Shown: positions 52,408 through 61,055, counted from the first letter of the stretch. The stretch: 64,000 nt of DNA from Desulfovibrio sp. UCD-KL4C (GCF_006210265.1 NZ_VCNC01000001.1:62001-126000); one strand, 5' to 3'. The notes: generated by a model not told the origin, from the letters alone. Program-made: numbers and translations.

Positions 52408-52448
52408 AGGTCGTGATCGTGTGCTTTAGAAACGCACGACCACGACCT
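52408..52448 (-). terminator. Hairpin between mop and the flavin/Fe-S gene
   Basis: A long stem of 16 pairs with one mismatch (AGGTCGTG-x-TCGTG arms), then TATTTATTTTA on the - strand. It probably ends most mop transcripts while letting some readthrough into the downstream cluster, giving high Mop and low maturation proteins. Confidence 0.7.
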
Positions 52449-52465
52449 ATTATATTATGATATTA

Positions 52466-55186
52466 CTATTTAGCTTTCATTGCAGCAAGAATCTTTTCAG
52501 GTCTGGCTGGAAGATGAGTAACGCGTGCTCCGCATGCATCGTAGATAGCATTGATAATTGCGCCATGAGGGCAGGTCAAAGGCATTTCACCAACTCCTGA
52601 TGCTCCATGAGGACCGTCAGGGCGAGGTGCTTCAACATAAACAACTTCCATATCGTCTGGGATCTGTTTGATGTATGGGAAGCCTGCACCGACCATTGTG
52701 GAATGTTTCTTGATATCTTCATAGTCTTCATAAAGAGCAATTCCGATACCCTGAGCAAGACCACCGTAGACCTGACCGTCAACAACAAGTCTGTTGTTGA
52801 TTTTACCGATGTCGGTAACAAGTGCTGCTCTTTCAATTGAAGCTTTACCAGTTGCAATTTCGACAGCAGCTTCCATTATGAACAGTCCGTACATATAGCA
52901 TGCAAATGGGCTACCCTGACCGTTTTCATCACACTCAGTACAAGGAGAAGTCCAAGATCCGCTGTAACGAAGGGCTTTGTTTTCTTTTACCATTTCGTCA
53001 TAAGTGCGGTATTTACCGTCTGCTTTACGCATAGCGTCAAGTAATTCTCTACATGTTGCTACGATGGCGTTACCGATAACAACCTGTGAGCGGCTACCAC
53101 CTGCAGGTCCGCCGTTAGGGCAGGTGCGGGTGTCGTTCATAACAAGTTTAATCTGCTCAGGAGCAAGACCTAGTGGGCGGAGAGTTTCATGAGCTGTTCC
53201 AAGAACACCCATGTCAGCACCCTGACCATGATCAAGCCAGCAAGCATACATGGTTACAGTTCCGTCAGCATGAAGTTCAATTTCAGCGCCGGCAGTATCA
53301 GGTCCATCAAGTCCGCAACCGTAAACACCAAGAGCAACACCTACACCGTGTTTAACAGTATCGGTAGATTTTTCAGCAACACGTTTTTTGGCTGCTTGGT
53401 ACATTGGACGGGCTTTAGTGAATATTTCTTCAAGGCTTAAGACTTCAGGAGTCTGTCCTGTCGGAGTTGTGGAACCTTCGCGATAGATGTTTTTGTAACG
53501 AAGTTCGAATGGGTCCATGTTCAGTTTTTCAGCAAGTTCGTCCATCAGTACTTCTGATGCAAACTCAACTTCTGTTGAACCGTATCCACGGAAAGCAGAA
53601 CCCCATGCGTGGTTGGTACAAACGGTGCGACCTTTACCACGGATGGAATCAATGTCGTAACCTGCGCCGATGAACTGGGCTCCGCGAAGAGTCAGAAGGT
53701 CACCGAATTCGGAGTAAGGACCGTGGTCACAAATCCAGTCGGTTTCCATGGAGCGGAGTTTACCGTCGTTATCTGCAGCAAGGCGTACTGTTGTGAAGAA
53801 CGGTGAACGTTTTCCTGTGTAAGTCTGCTGCTGGTACCATGTGTAGTTAAGGAATACAGGTCTGCCGGTAGCAAGACATGCAACACCTACAAGTGCTTCC
53901 ATGGTAGGGCTGAATTTGTAACCGAAAGTACCACCTGCATAGTTCTGAACCATGATCAGGTTTTCAAGCTCGATTCCCATACCAGGAGCAATCATTGCTG
54001 CATGCAGATGCAGACCGATTGATTTTGAATGGATGCAAAGTTTGTCGTCATCATCTAGATATGCAAAACCTACATCAGGTTCAATCGGCATGTGTGGCTG
54101 ACGTGAAACATAATAACTGTTTTCGACAACAGCATCAGCTTTATCAAAAATAGGAGCGGTGTCATCGCCTTTGGCAATTTTCTGTTCAAAGTAAACGTTA
54201 GGTGTGCCGGGATGAATTTCGATTGCATCTTCAGCCATAGCTGCAGGTGCGCTCATGTATTCAGGTAGCTGTTCGATTTCTACTACAACTTTTGCAGCAG
54301 CTTCTTTTGCATGCTTTTCAGTGTCAGCACAAACAATGGCAATTGCATCACCGTACTGGAAGATTTTCTTCTCAGCTAGGATTGGTCTGTCCCATCCGTC
54401 ACCTTTGTTTGTTGGGAAGGTGATCAGGCCAGTAATGAGGTTCTTACCTTTGATATCTTTGTGGGTAACAACTTTAAAGACGCCTTCCATCTTCTCAGCT
54501 TCGGTTGTGTCGATAGAAATAATGTTTGCATGAGAAACTTCAGCCTGCACCAAAGCACATCTAAGTGTTCCTTCAGGCATTTTGATACCGAGGTCAGCAC
54601 CGTAATCAAGTGTTCCGGTAACTTTGGCAACAGCTGTTGGGCGTGGGTATTTTGAACCCCAGATGCGTCCGTCTTCAGGAAGCTTGAAGAGCAGATCTTC
54701 AACTTTCATGTCACCGCGCATAACTGCGGCAGCGTCCATGGTTGCATCAACAAGCTGTTTGTAACCTGTACAACGGCAGGCATTGCGATGTTTCTGGAAC
54801 CAAGCGCGAACATCTTCGCGAGTTGGAGATGGGTTTGATAAAATGAGGCCGTAGGTGGAAATAATAAATCCTGGAGTACAGAACCCGCACTGTGCAGCAC
54901 CATGTGCCATCCATGCAATCTGGATAGGATGCATCTGAGTTGGTGTTCCGATTCCTTCAGTGGTCAGGATTTCAGTAAAGTCTTCAACTCGGCTCATCTT
55001 AAGAGAACATGTGCGTTTTACCTTTCCATCCATAAGGACAGAACAACTACCGCATTGTCCGGTTCCGCAACCAATTTTAACACTGGTAAGACCTAAGTTT
55101 TCGCGTAAAACAGTAGCCAACGGGGTGTCGTTTTCCACAATCACCACGCGTTCTACTCCGTTAACTTTTAGAGTTCTTTTGATCAT
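52466..55186 (-). CDS. mop: Aldehyde oxidoreductase Mop (xanthine oxidase family)
   Basis: 906 residues; D. gigas Mop is 907. Residues 1-~155 carry both [2Fe-2S] clusters: C40, C45, C48, C60 and C100, C103, C137, C139, exactly the D. gigas positions. The rest is the molybdenum domain, with GGSRSQVVIGNAIVATC, TYTGKRSPFF and the catalytic Glu in GASGVGEMPLTCPHGA (E867). It oxidises aldehydes to acids at a Mo-MCD centre, releasing electrons to flavodoxin or ferredoxin. ATG follows AAGGAGG. It lies 67 bases after the MoeA-like gene and ahead of its own apparent maturation genes. Confidence 0.97.
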   Translation of the reverse strand: MIKRTLKVNGVERVVIVENDTPLATVLRENLGLTSVKIGCGTGQCGSCSVLMDGKVKRTCSLKMSRVEDFTEILTTEGIGTPTQMHPIQIAWMAHGAAQCGFCTPGFIISTYGLILSNPSPTREDVRAWFQKHRNACRCTGYKQLVDATMDAAAVMRGDMKVEDLLFKLPEDGRIWGSKYPRPTAVAKVTGTLDYGADLGIKMPEGTLRCALVQAEVSHANIISIDTTEAEKMEGVFKVVTHKDIKGKNLITGLITFPTNKGDGWDRPILAEKKIFQYGDAIAIVCADTEKHAKEAAAKVVVEIEQLPEYMSAPAAMAEDAIEIHPGTPNVYFEQKIAKGDDTAPIFDKADAVVENSYYVSRQPHMPIEPDVGFAYLDDDDKLCIHSKSIGLHLHAAMIAPGMGIELENLIMVQNYAGGTFGYKFSPTMEALVGVACLATGRPVFLNYTWYQQQTYTGKRSPFFTTVRLAADNDGKLRSMETDWICDHGPYSEFGDLLTLRGAQFIGAGYDIDSIRGKGRTVCTNHAWGSAFRGYGSTEVEFASEVLMDELAEKLNMDPFELRYKNIYREGSTTPTGQTPEVLSLEEIFTKARPMYQAAKKRVAEKSTDTVKHGVGVALGVYGCGLDGPDTAGAEIELHADGTVTMYACWLDHGQGADMGVLGTAHETLRPLGLAPEQIKLVMNDTRTCPNGGPAGGSRSQVVIGNAIVATCRELLDAMRKADGKYRTYDEMVKENKALRYSGSWTSPCTECDENGQGSPFACYMYGLFIMEAAVEIATGKASIERAALVTDIGKINNRLVVDGQVYGGLAQGIGIALYEDYEDIKKHSTMVGAGFPYIKQIPDDMEVVYVEAPRPDGPHGASGVGEMPLTCPHGAIINAIYDACGARVTHLPARPEKILAAMKAK

Positions 55187-55253
55187 CCTAGGAGCCTCCT
55201 TAAAAGAATTTCTGTTTTAATATAATTAGGCGCCCGAAACAGGCGTCAATTGA

Positions 55254-56273
55254 CTATTTACCGAAGGAACAGAGAGGGTAGCGGCAAGTCTCGCACCCGG
55301 CACAGAATCCTCCGTGCCCGAGAGCCGCAATTTCTTTTCGTGTCGGACGTTCTCCCGCAACAATTCGCGGCACGATCAGGTCAAAAATACTGGCCCGGTA
55401 ATACATAACACAGCCGGGCAGGCCGATAATCGGCACACCGTTAAGATATGCCAACATAAACATTACTCCGGGGAAGGACGGTGTTCCGTACGTGACGACC
55501 TCTGCTCCGGTTGAGCGGATACTCGCGGGGGTTTGGTCATCTGGATCAACGCTCATCCCACCAGTCAACACGACCATTTGCGCTCCGTCATCAATACATT
55601 TCATGATAGCAGCGCGGGTCATATCAGGGTCATCGCTGACAAGTGTTTGGGAAATTACTTCAGAATTTAATGCGTCGAATTTTTTGCGGATAACAGGTCC
55701 GAATTTGTCTTTGATGCGTCCGGTGTAAACTTCGCTTCCTGTTGTGATTAGGGCGACGTCTAGATTTCTGAAAGGTTTAACGCTGACAATAGGGCCGGAT
55801 TCTCTACAGATTTTTTCTACTTCAATTATTTTACTTTCATCAATGACGAGAGGCACTACTCTGGTACCTGCAACGTCGCGAGGTTCTGTAATTTGAATTC
55901 CGTTATGCATGGTCGCCAGTACGACTTCATCAATGGAATTAATGCGTTCAAGTGCTTCAACATTGATGGAGAGTAAGCCGGGAGCAGCCTTCATATTAAT
56001 GCGGCCTTCAGATATGGTGGAAAGAGTTATTCCCGGTCCGGCTGCAGCTTTGGCAATGCGTCTTGCCGCATCATTTTCATGAAGCTGACCTTCTGCAAGT
56101 GTCAGAATATAAACGTGTTCTTTACCTATTTCGAGTAGGACAGGAATATCTTCCTGTTTGATAATATGTCCTTTTTTAAAAGCAGGCCCTTTGTATTCAC
56201 CAGGAATAATACGGGTCATATCATGGCAAAGTACGCTTCCGATAGCATCTTGAACAGGCACTGTTTTCATCAT
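55254..56273 (-). CDS. MoeA/MogA-like molybdopterin-binding protein
   Basis: 339 residues from ATG 56273, with GGAG 9 bases upstream; the frame is open to 56378 without a signal. It contains the MoaB/Mog-type domain: ALITTGSEVYTGRIKDKFGP and VVLTGGMSVDPDDQTPASI, with GLPGCVMYYRASIFDLIVPR. The N-terminal part (TVPVQDAIGSVLCHDMTRII) is MoeA-like. The C-terminal GGFCAGCETCRYPLCSFGK adds four Cys not found in standard MoeA and may bind a cluster or metal. It probably inserts or handles Mo/W in molybdopterin for Mop. A sigma-54 promoter at 56527 would make a leader of about 240 bases. Confidence 0.88.
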   Translation of the reverse strand: MMKTVPVQDAIGSVLCHDMTRIIPGEYKGPAFKKGHIIKQEDIPVLLEIGKEHVYILTLAEGQLHENDAARRIAKAAAGPGITLSTISEGRINMKAAPGLLSINVEALERINSIDEVVLATMHNGIQITEPRDVAGTRVVPLVIDESKIIEVEKICRESGPIVSVKPFRNLDVALITTGSEVYTGRIKDKFGPVIRKKFDALNSEVISQTLVSDDPDMTRAAIMKCIDDGAQMVVLTGGMSVDPDDQTPASIRSTGAEVVTYGTPSFPGVMFMLAYLNGVPIIGLPGCVMYYRASIFDLIVPRIVAGERPTRKEIAALGHGGFCAGCETCRYPLCSFGK

Positions 56274-56526
56274 GAGTAAGGGCTCCAGAATCTTTTTTTT
56301 GCTTATTGTATGTGCCGTTTGTCTAGGCACTGTTCCCAAATTAGTGTGTAAATTTTCAACTTTGTTGTTATAATCCAAATCTATATGTCGAGATGGGCAT
56401 AATAAGTCAAGCTGTTAATCCTAGCAGATATGTAAAAAAAGCTATTTTTGAACTATCTTTCGCATCTATAAATGTGATAATAGTAAAGGTTGGCTTATTT
56501 TTATGAGTAACTAACGGACTCTTTAA

Positions 56527-56541
56527 GCAAAAAGAGGTCCA
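56527..56541 (-). promoter_or_regulatory. Sigma-54 promoter of the MoeA-like/mop unit
   Basis: The - strand reads TGGACCTCTTTTTGC: GG and GC separated by 10 bases, with a T-rich -12 side. The -24 element is TGGA instead of TGGC. The distance to the array at 56697 (156 bp) matches the alcohol dehydrogenase promoter (157 bp), which is the main reason to trust it. The rest of the gene-free stretch 56274-56755 shows no convincing ORF. Confidence 0.7.
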
Positions 56542-56696
56542 AAAAAATATAATCAATATTTCAGATGGTTGGGCTAGGGGAGGTGTGTAAAAGTGGATCG
56601 TTTTATTAAAAATAATAATAGGCTGGGCAACAATTGTTACTGTTATAGCTAAATTAATATGCGGCAAGTGGCATAAAAAAGGGAGCTAAAACGAAC

Positions 56697-56734
56697 TGTG
56701 TCATTTTGGCTCACTTTTGAATGAATGTGTGTCA
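56697..56734. promoter_or_regulatory. Three-copy heptamer array, probable activator binding site (UAS) for MoeA-like/mop
   Basis: On the + strand: TGTGTCA (56697), 3 bases, TGGCTCA (56707), 14 bases, TGTGTCA (56728). Two of the heptamers are identical to, and the third differs by one base from, those at 39371-39408; spacers between copies are of equal length but different sequence, so only the heptamers are conserved. Confidence 0.75.
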
Positions 56735-56755
56735 CAAGTTGATGTTATTTTGTTT

Positions 56756-57487
56756 TTAGCAGCTTTCAGCGCAAAAACGAGTCCACCCCATCAGGTCAGC
56801 TGCTGCAGCTACAGTAGTTCCAAAGAATATAGTAGGTTTGTTTTCCACTAAAAAATTAGTAATTGTTTCGTTAACGAGAGTTGAACCTGTAACTACGAGC
56901 AGATCAGCCGAGTTGATAGCTTTTAGTGAATCATCAGGGCCTTCAATAGTAATTCCGCATTTATTGCTACCAATGTTGTCTGGGTCTAAGTCGACAACTC
57001 TAAGATCAAATTTTGGAGAAAAAGCTTTAATCATTGCAGGTTGATATCCGATTTGTGTGATACGTATTTTGCCATAATTTTCCATAATATGATCAGCAAA
57101 TTTTGGAGCGCAAAGTGCAGGTCCTTCGTTGCGACAGTGAATAGTATGATCAGTTTTTCCTAAATTTGATTGGACTGCATTAAGGGAAGAAACGAAAATT
57201 GCTCGGCGGAAATTATTTTCCAGCTTCATTTCGCAAACATCACGAAGTGAAGTGCTGAAATCTCCAAAGCGATCAGTGAAAGCTTGTCCTTTTGAACCGC
57301 GGAATTCGGCTTCCATCAGTTTTTCTTTCCCGCGCAGCAAAGGGAAATCATCACCCTCAGGGTTTCCGATAGCTTCCTCTGTGCTCAGTATTCTGGCGGT
57401 GATGGAAATGTTTTCATCGAGAATACTTTCTTTTTCCCATACTTCGCGAGCTTTTTCCTGAATCTGATTTAAAATAGATTTACTCAT
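56756..57487 (-). CDS. DUF364 family (putative heavy-metal chelation) protein
   Basis: 243 residues. HCRNEGPALCAPKFADHIME is the region typical of DUF364, with ITQIGYQPAMIKAFSPKFDL, then DLLVVTGSTLVNETITNFL and FFGTTVAAAADLMGWTRFCA. The fold is of the PLP-free enolase-N/Rossmann type proposed to bind oxyanions or metals in molybdenum and cobalt loci. Its ATG follows AAAGGA. Last gene of the transporter run. Proposed role: handling incoming molybdate/tungstate; not demonstrated. Confidence 0.85.
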   Translation of the reverse strand: MSKSILNQIQEKAREVWEKESILDENISITARILSTEEAIGNPEGDDFPLLRGKEKLMEAEFRGSKGQAFTDRFGDFSTSLRDVCEMKLENNFRRAIFVSSLNAVQSNLGKTDHTIHCRNEGPALCAPKFADHIMENYGKIRITQIGYQPAMIKAFSPKFDLRVVDLDPDNIGSNKCGITIEGPDDSLKAINSADLLVVTGSTLVNETITNFLVENKPTIFFGTTVAAAADLMGWTRFCAESC

Positions 57488-57530
57488 TTTATAGCCTGTT
57501 CCTTTTTATGTTTTAGTCTCGTTTACTAAT

Positions 57531-58202
57531 TTAAGCGTCTGATACTTTTTTTAAAATAATAAACATTGCAATAGATGCGGCCCCGATAATCATCGAGAGT
57601 ACTATAGCTCTTTCAAATTCGCCATTGAAAACAGAGTTGTATATTTCAAGCGAAAGAGTGTTTGTTCTGCCTATAATGTTTCCACCGAGCATCAACGTCA
57701 TACCAACTTCTCCAAGTGATCTGCCAAGTGCCAGTAACATTCCTGCTGCAATGCTGCGTTTTGCATATGGTAGTAGTACCTGCAAAAGTATTACAGTTTC
57801 TGATTTTCCAAGTACTGCCGCGACTTCGCTAAGCCTAGCTGCTTCTGCAGATTTAAGTGCGGCTTGAATCGGCTTTACAGCTAAAGGAAGTCCCGCAATG
57901 AACGCAGCAATCACCAGTCCCGGAAAACTGAAAATAATATTGTCTCCAAACAAAGGGCTCATCGGTCCGCTTCTGCCGAGCAGTAAAAGAAGTCCAAATC
58001 CCATTGCTACGGGTGGAAAAACAAGGGGCATTGTTACAGCTGTATCCATGATATTGTTAAGAGTTCCATGCGAACGGGCAAGCCAGCAAGCAAGAGGAAT
58101 TCCGAGCAATATTTGCAGGAGTCCGGAAACAGCCAGAACTTTACCCGAAAGAATAAGCGGACGTATTGTTGAGCTGTCTGAAAGTATAGCCGTGAAATCC
58201 AT
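57531..58202 (-). CDS. Second ABC transporter permease, ModB-like
   Basis: 223 residues with five or six hydrophobic helices. PLVFPPVAMGFGLLLLLGRS and the cytoplasmic loop around EVAAVLGKSETVILLQVLLP match molybdate-type permeases; ALGRSLGEVGMTLMLGGNII is the conserved late loop. It starts 8 bases after the second binding protein. It probably shares the single ATPase with the permease at 59634. Confidence 0.9.
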   Translation of the reverse strand: MDFTAILSDSSTIRPLILSGKVLAVSGLLQILLGIPLACWLARSHGTLNNIMDTAVTMPLVFPPVAMGFGLLLLLGRSGPMSPLFGDNIIFSFPGLVIAAFIAGLPLAVKPIQAALKSAEAARLSEVAAVLGKSETVILLQVLLPYAKRSIAAGMLLALGRSLGEVGMTLMLGGNIIGRTNTLSLEIYNSVFNGEFERAIVLSMIIGAASIAMFIILKKVSDA

Positions 58203-58210
58203 TAATTAAC

Positions 58211-58936
58211 CTACATGCCATGTTTAGCCGTAATTTTAGCAGCTTCCTCAGTTGTGAGGAATTTTAAAAAGTCTTCACAATCTTTTTGATTTGCGGAGGT
58301 TACCATCTGCCCGATGATAATGTTGATAGGAGAATAGTCTTTTTGATCAATAAGAACATACCCTCCGATTGATTTAGCTATTTTGCGTGCATGCGTAAGA
58401 TTGATAAATGCGTAATCAACTTCGCCGGCAACTACATATGATGCGGATTGCGGAACAGTGGCAACGATAAGTAATTTTGACTCGATTTTATCGTATATTT
58501 TAGTGTTTTTGAAATATTGCAGAGCTGCTTTTCCGTATATAGCCCGATTAGTGTCAGGGATAGCTATACGGGTCACTTTATCATTTAGCAGGTCAGCTTT
58601 AGTATGAAAACTGCTTCCTTTCGGGAATGCTACAACAAGCTTACCGTTGCCTATTTTGTGTGTGGTTTTGAAAGGTATTTTTGCCTTTTTAAGGAAATTC
58701 GCATCACCGAGAACCATATCAACAGCTCCGCTGACATTGGCTTGAGCCGTAACGCGGGACATATTGCCGTAAATACGTTCAATCTGATTACCGGTTTTTT
58801 TGGTGTAAGTATCGGCAAGGTCGTCAACAAGTGAGCGATAACCTGCACCGGAAGCTAGTATCATTTTAGATTGAGCTGCCGCAGGAATACAGAGTACTAA
58901 TAAAAAAATCAGAAACAGTTGATTGATACGCATCAC
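58211..58936 (-). CDS. Second substrate-binding protein, ModA-like
   Basis: 241 residues with a signal peptide (FLIFLLVLCIPAAAQS). The mature part has SGAGYRSLVDDLADTYTKKT, then VDMVLGDANFLKKAKIPF and GKLVVAFPKGSSFH, as in extracellular oxyanion-binding proteins. It is a distant relative of the ModA at 60292. The ATG overlaps the modC stop by 4 bases. It may bind a different oxyanion (for example tungstate versus molybdate); this is inference. Confidence 0.88.
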   Translation of the reverse strand: MMRINQLFLIFLLVLCIPAAAQSKMILASGAGYRSLVDDLADTYTKKTGNQIERIYGNMSRVTAQANVSGAVDMVLGDANFLKKAKIPFKTTHKIGNGKLVVAFPKGSSFHTKADLLNDKVTRIAIPDTNRAIYGKAALQYFKNTKIYDKIESKLLIVATVPQSASYVVAGEVDYAFINLTHARKIAKSIGGYVLIDQKDYSPINIIIGQMVTSANQKDCEDFLKFLTTEEAAKITAKHGM

Positions 58937-59637
58937 ATGTTCTCCACAAGTTCATATTGATTAGGAGTTATATAGTTCATATTCCGGCGTGCATTTTGCC
59001 TTTCCAGCCATTGCGGTGAGGCAATTCCGTTTTCCATTACAAAAATTTTGTCTGCAAGGTAGTAAGCTTCTTCCAGATCATGCGTCACATGAATTATCGG
59101 GATATTAAGTTCTTCTTTAAGCTCTCTAAGCTCATGGCGTAATGATTCTCTAGTACCTATATCAAGGGCTGAGAATGGTTCATCAAGAAGCAGTAAAACA
59201 GGCTCACGTGCCAGAGCCTGACAAAAAGCCGCGCGCTGCCTTTCGCCGCCTGAAATACCGGAAGGTTTGCGGTCGGCAATGTGAGCAATGCCGAATTTGT
59301 TGAGTAATCCTTGAACACAGTTTTTATCAACCGCCGCAAAAGCAACATTCTTGCGGACCGTCAAATGAGGGAAAAGAGTATATTCCTGAAAAACCAGCCC
59401 TAAACCTCTTTTTTGAGGAATCGCATGAATTTTTCGTGAAGTATCATTCCAGCAGACATCTCCTAGTGAAACAGTCCCGTCATCAGGAGAATCAAGACCG
59501 GAAATAATTCTGACTAGAGTGCTTTTACCTGCTCCGGATGGCCCGACAATGGCTGTAAGAGTTCCGGCAGGGCATGTAAGAGAAACATCCAAAGTAAAGT
59601 TTGCAAGCTTTTTTCGAATATTCAGATAAAGATTCAT
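58933..59637 (-). CDS. modC: Molybdate/tungstate ABC transporter ATP-binding protein
   Basis: 234 residues. Walker A IVGPSGAGKSTLVRIISGLD, Q-loop LVFQEYTLFPH, signature SGISGGERQRAAFCQALARE, Walker B LLLLDEPFSALD, and His in HVTHDLEEAYYLADKI. No C-terminal TOBE (Mop) domain, unlike E. coli ModC, so it lacks metal-sensing of its own; TunR nearby carries those domains instead. ATGA overlaps on both sides with neighbours. Confidence 0.94.
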   Translation of the reverse strand: MNLYLNIRKKLANFTLDVSLTCPAGTLTAIVGPSGAGKSTLVRIISGLDSPDDGTVSLGDVCWNDTSRKIHAIPQKRGLGLVFQEYTLFPHLTVRKNVAFAAVDKNCVQGLLNKFGIAHIADRKPSGISGGERQRAAFCQALAREPVLLLLDEPFSALDIGTRESLRHELRELKEELNIPIIHVTHDLEEAYYLADKIFVMENGIASPQWLERQNARRNMNYITPNQYELVENM

Positions 59638-60290
59638 CGACGCCTTCCGTTGATATAGTTAATGGCAAGCAGAGCAAGAAAACTGACCGGAATTATTGCA
59701 AGAGACATATACAGTGCATCTTGATAGCGCATAGCTTCCACAGCTTCATAGATTGCAATGGACGCAACCTTTGTAGAGCCAGGAATACTGCCGCCGACCA
59801 TGAGGATTACTCCGAACTCACCAAGGCTGTGTGCAAAGACAAGCATCGCCGCCGCAGTCAGCCCCGGTATACTGTTCGGCAGTACTACGCGGAAGAATGT
59901 CGCTGTGGGGGAAAGTCCGAGAACCGCGGAGTTTTCAAGCAACCTGATATCCAGCTTGTCAAAGGCGGCACGCATAGGCTGAACCGCAAAGGGAAGATTG
60001 TAAACCAGCGAAGCCGCTAAAATCCCTGAAAAGCTGAAAACCATTCGTTCACCTGTAGCATCTCTCCAAAGGCCTCCCAACGGACCTTGTGGACCCATCA
60101 GAATGAGGAGTCCGAATCCAAGGACCGTGGGAGGCAAAACCATAGGAAGAGAGACAACAGCATCAAACAGACTTTTTCCACGAAATCGGCAAAACGCCAG
60201 TATGTATGCCGTTGGCGCTGCAACAACCGGAATGAGCAGAGTTGTTGCAATAGCCAGTTTGGCAGACAGGACGAGCGGGTAAAAATCCAT
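59634..60290 (-). CDS. modB: Molybdate/tungstate ABC transporter permease
   Basis: 218 residues, five to six hydrophobic helices. ModB signatures: SLPMVLPPTVLGFGLLILMG, LENSAVLGLSPTATFFRVVL (coupling helix) and AHSLGEFGVILMVGGSIPG. It starts 1 base after modA and overlaps modC by 4 bases. Confidence 0.95.
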   Translation of the reverse strand: MDFYPLVLSAKLAIATTLLIPVVAAPTAYILAFCRFRGKSLFDAVVSLPMVLPPTVLGFGLLILMGPQGPLGGLWRDATGERMVFSFSGILAASLVYNLPFAVQPMRAAFDKLDIRLLENSAVLGLSPTATFFRVVLPNSIPGLTAAAMLVFAHSLGEFGVILMVGGSIPGSTKVASIAIYEAVEAMRYQDALYMSLAIIPVSFLALLAINYINGRRR

Positions 60291-60291
60291 G

Positions 60292-61026
60292 TTATTCGTA
60301 TCCGTATTTGCTCTTGATAGCTTTAACTTCAGGTCCAGCTAAGAATTTAACGAACTTGGCAGCAGCATCTTTGTGCTCTGAAGATTTAAGTACGCAAGCC
60401 GCTTGTACGACCAGAGGAGCTTCTTTTACAACGGTAAAGAAACCTTTTTTACCTTCATCTGTGAAGACGGAAGAGTACGCGCAAAATCCTGCGTCAGCGG
60501 CACCGGTTGCAGCATACTGAAAGGTCTGAGAAATTGACTGAGCGTATGCCAGTTCAGGTTTTACTTTTTCCCAGAGAGAAACTTTTTTAAGAGCGTTCAT
60601 GGCGGCAGTTCCGTAAGGGGCTGTCTCTACGTTTGCGATAGAAATCTTTTTCAGTTTTGGATTAACAACAGCTTCCTGCCAAGGAGCGGATCCGAATTCT
60701 TTATTAAGAGACCAGAAAACAAGTTTACCGTTTGCATATACAAAAGGTTTTTCAGTAAGGCCGTCAGCAAAAAGTTTAGCTGGGCGTTTTTCATCTGCAG
60801 CAAGGAAAACATCAAATGGAGCACCATTGGTGATCTGTGCGTAGAGTTTTCCTGTTGATGTATAAGTTGCCTGAACTTCGAGTCCTGTAGCCTTTTTGAA
60901 AGCCGGGATAATTTCCTGCATTGCCGGAGTAAAGTTTGCAGCCTGCCCGATAAGCAGGTCCGCAGCATTGGCCGCAATAGGCAGAGCCAGAAGAACTGTA
61001 AGAACCAGTGTAAGAATGCGTTTCAT
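60292..61026 (-). CDS. modA: Molybdate/tungstate-binding protein ModA
   Basis: 244 residues with a signal peptide (LTLVLTVLLALPIAANA). ModA motifs: LIGQAANFTPAMQEIIPAFK, GLEVQATYTSTGKLYAQI, GAPFDVFLAADEKRPAKL, and IANVETAPYGTAAMNALKKV. It captures the oxyanion outside the cytoplasmic membrane for modBC. First gene of the - strand transporter operon, divergent from tunR. Confidence 0.95.
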   Translation of the reverse strand: MKRILTLVLTVLLALPIAANAADLLIGQAANFTPAMQEIIPAFKKATGLEVQATYTSTGKLYAQITNGAPFDVFLAADEKRPAKLFADGLTEKPFVYANGKLVFWSLNKEFGSAPWQEAVVNPKLKKISIANVETAPYGTAAMNALKKVSLWEKVKPELAYAQSISQTFQYAATGAADAGFCAYSSVFTDEGKKGFFTVVKEAPLVVQAACVLKSSEHKDAAAKFVKFLAGPEVKAIKSKYGYE

Positions 61027-61055
61027 CGTAAAATCTCCAATTTCATTGTGATTAT

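Noticed and set aside
56407-56667. 86-residue - strand frame between MoeA-like gene and the array
   Set aside because: No ribosome site, hydrophobic random-looking composition, and it spans the predicted sigma-54 promoter.
56585-56690. Short membrane-helix-like + strand frame (IVLLKIIIGWATIVTVIAKL)
   Set aside because: An in-frame stop lies just upstream, and there is no usable start codon; the frame that has a start and ribosome site is only 19 residues.
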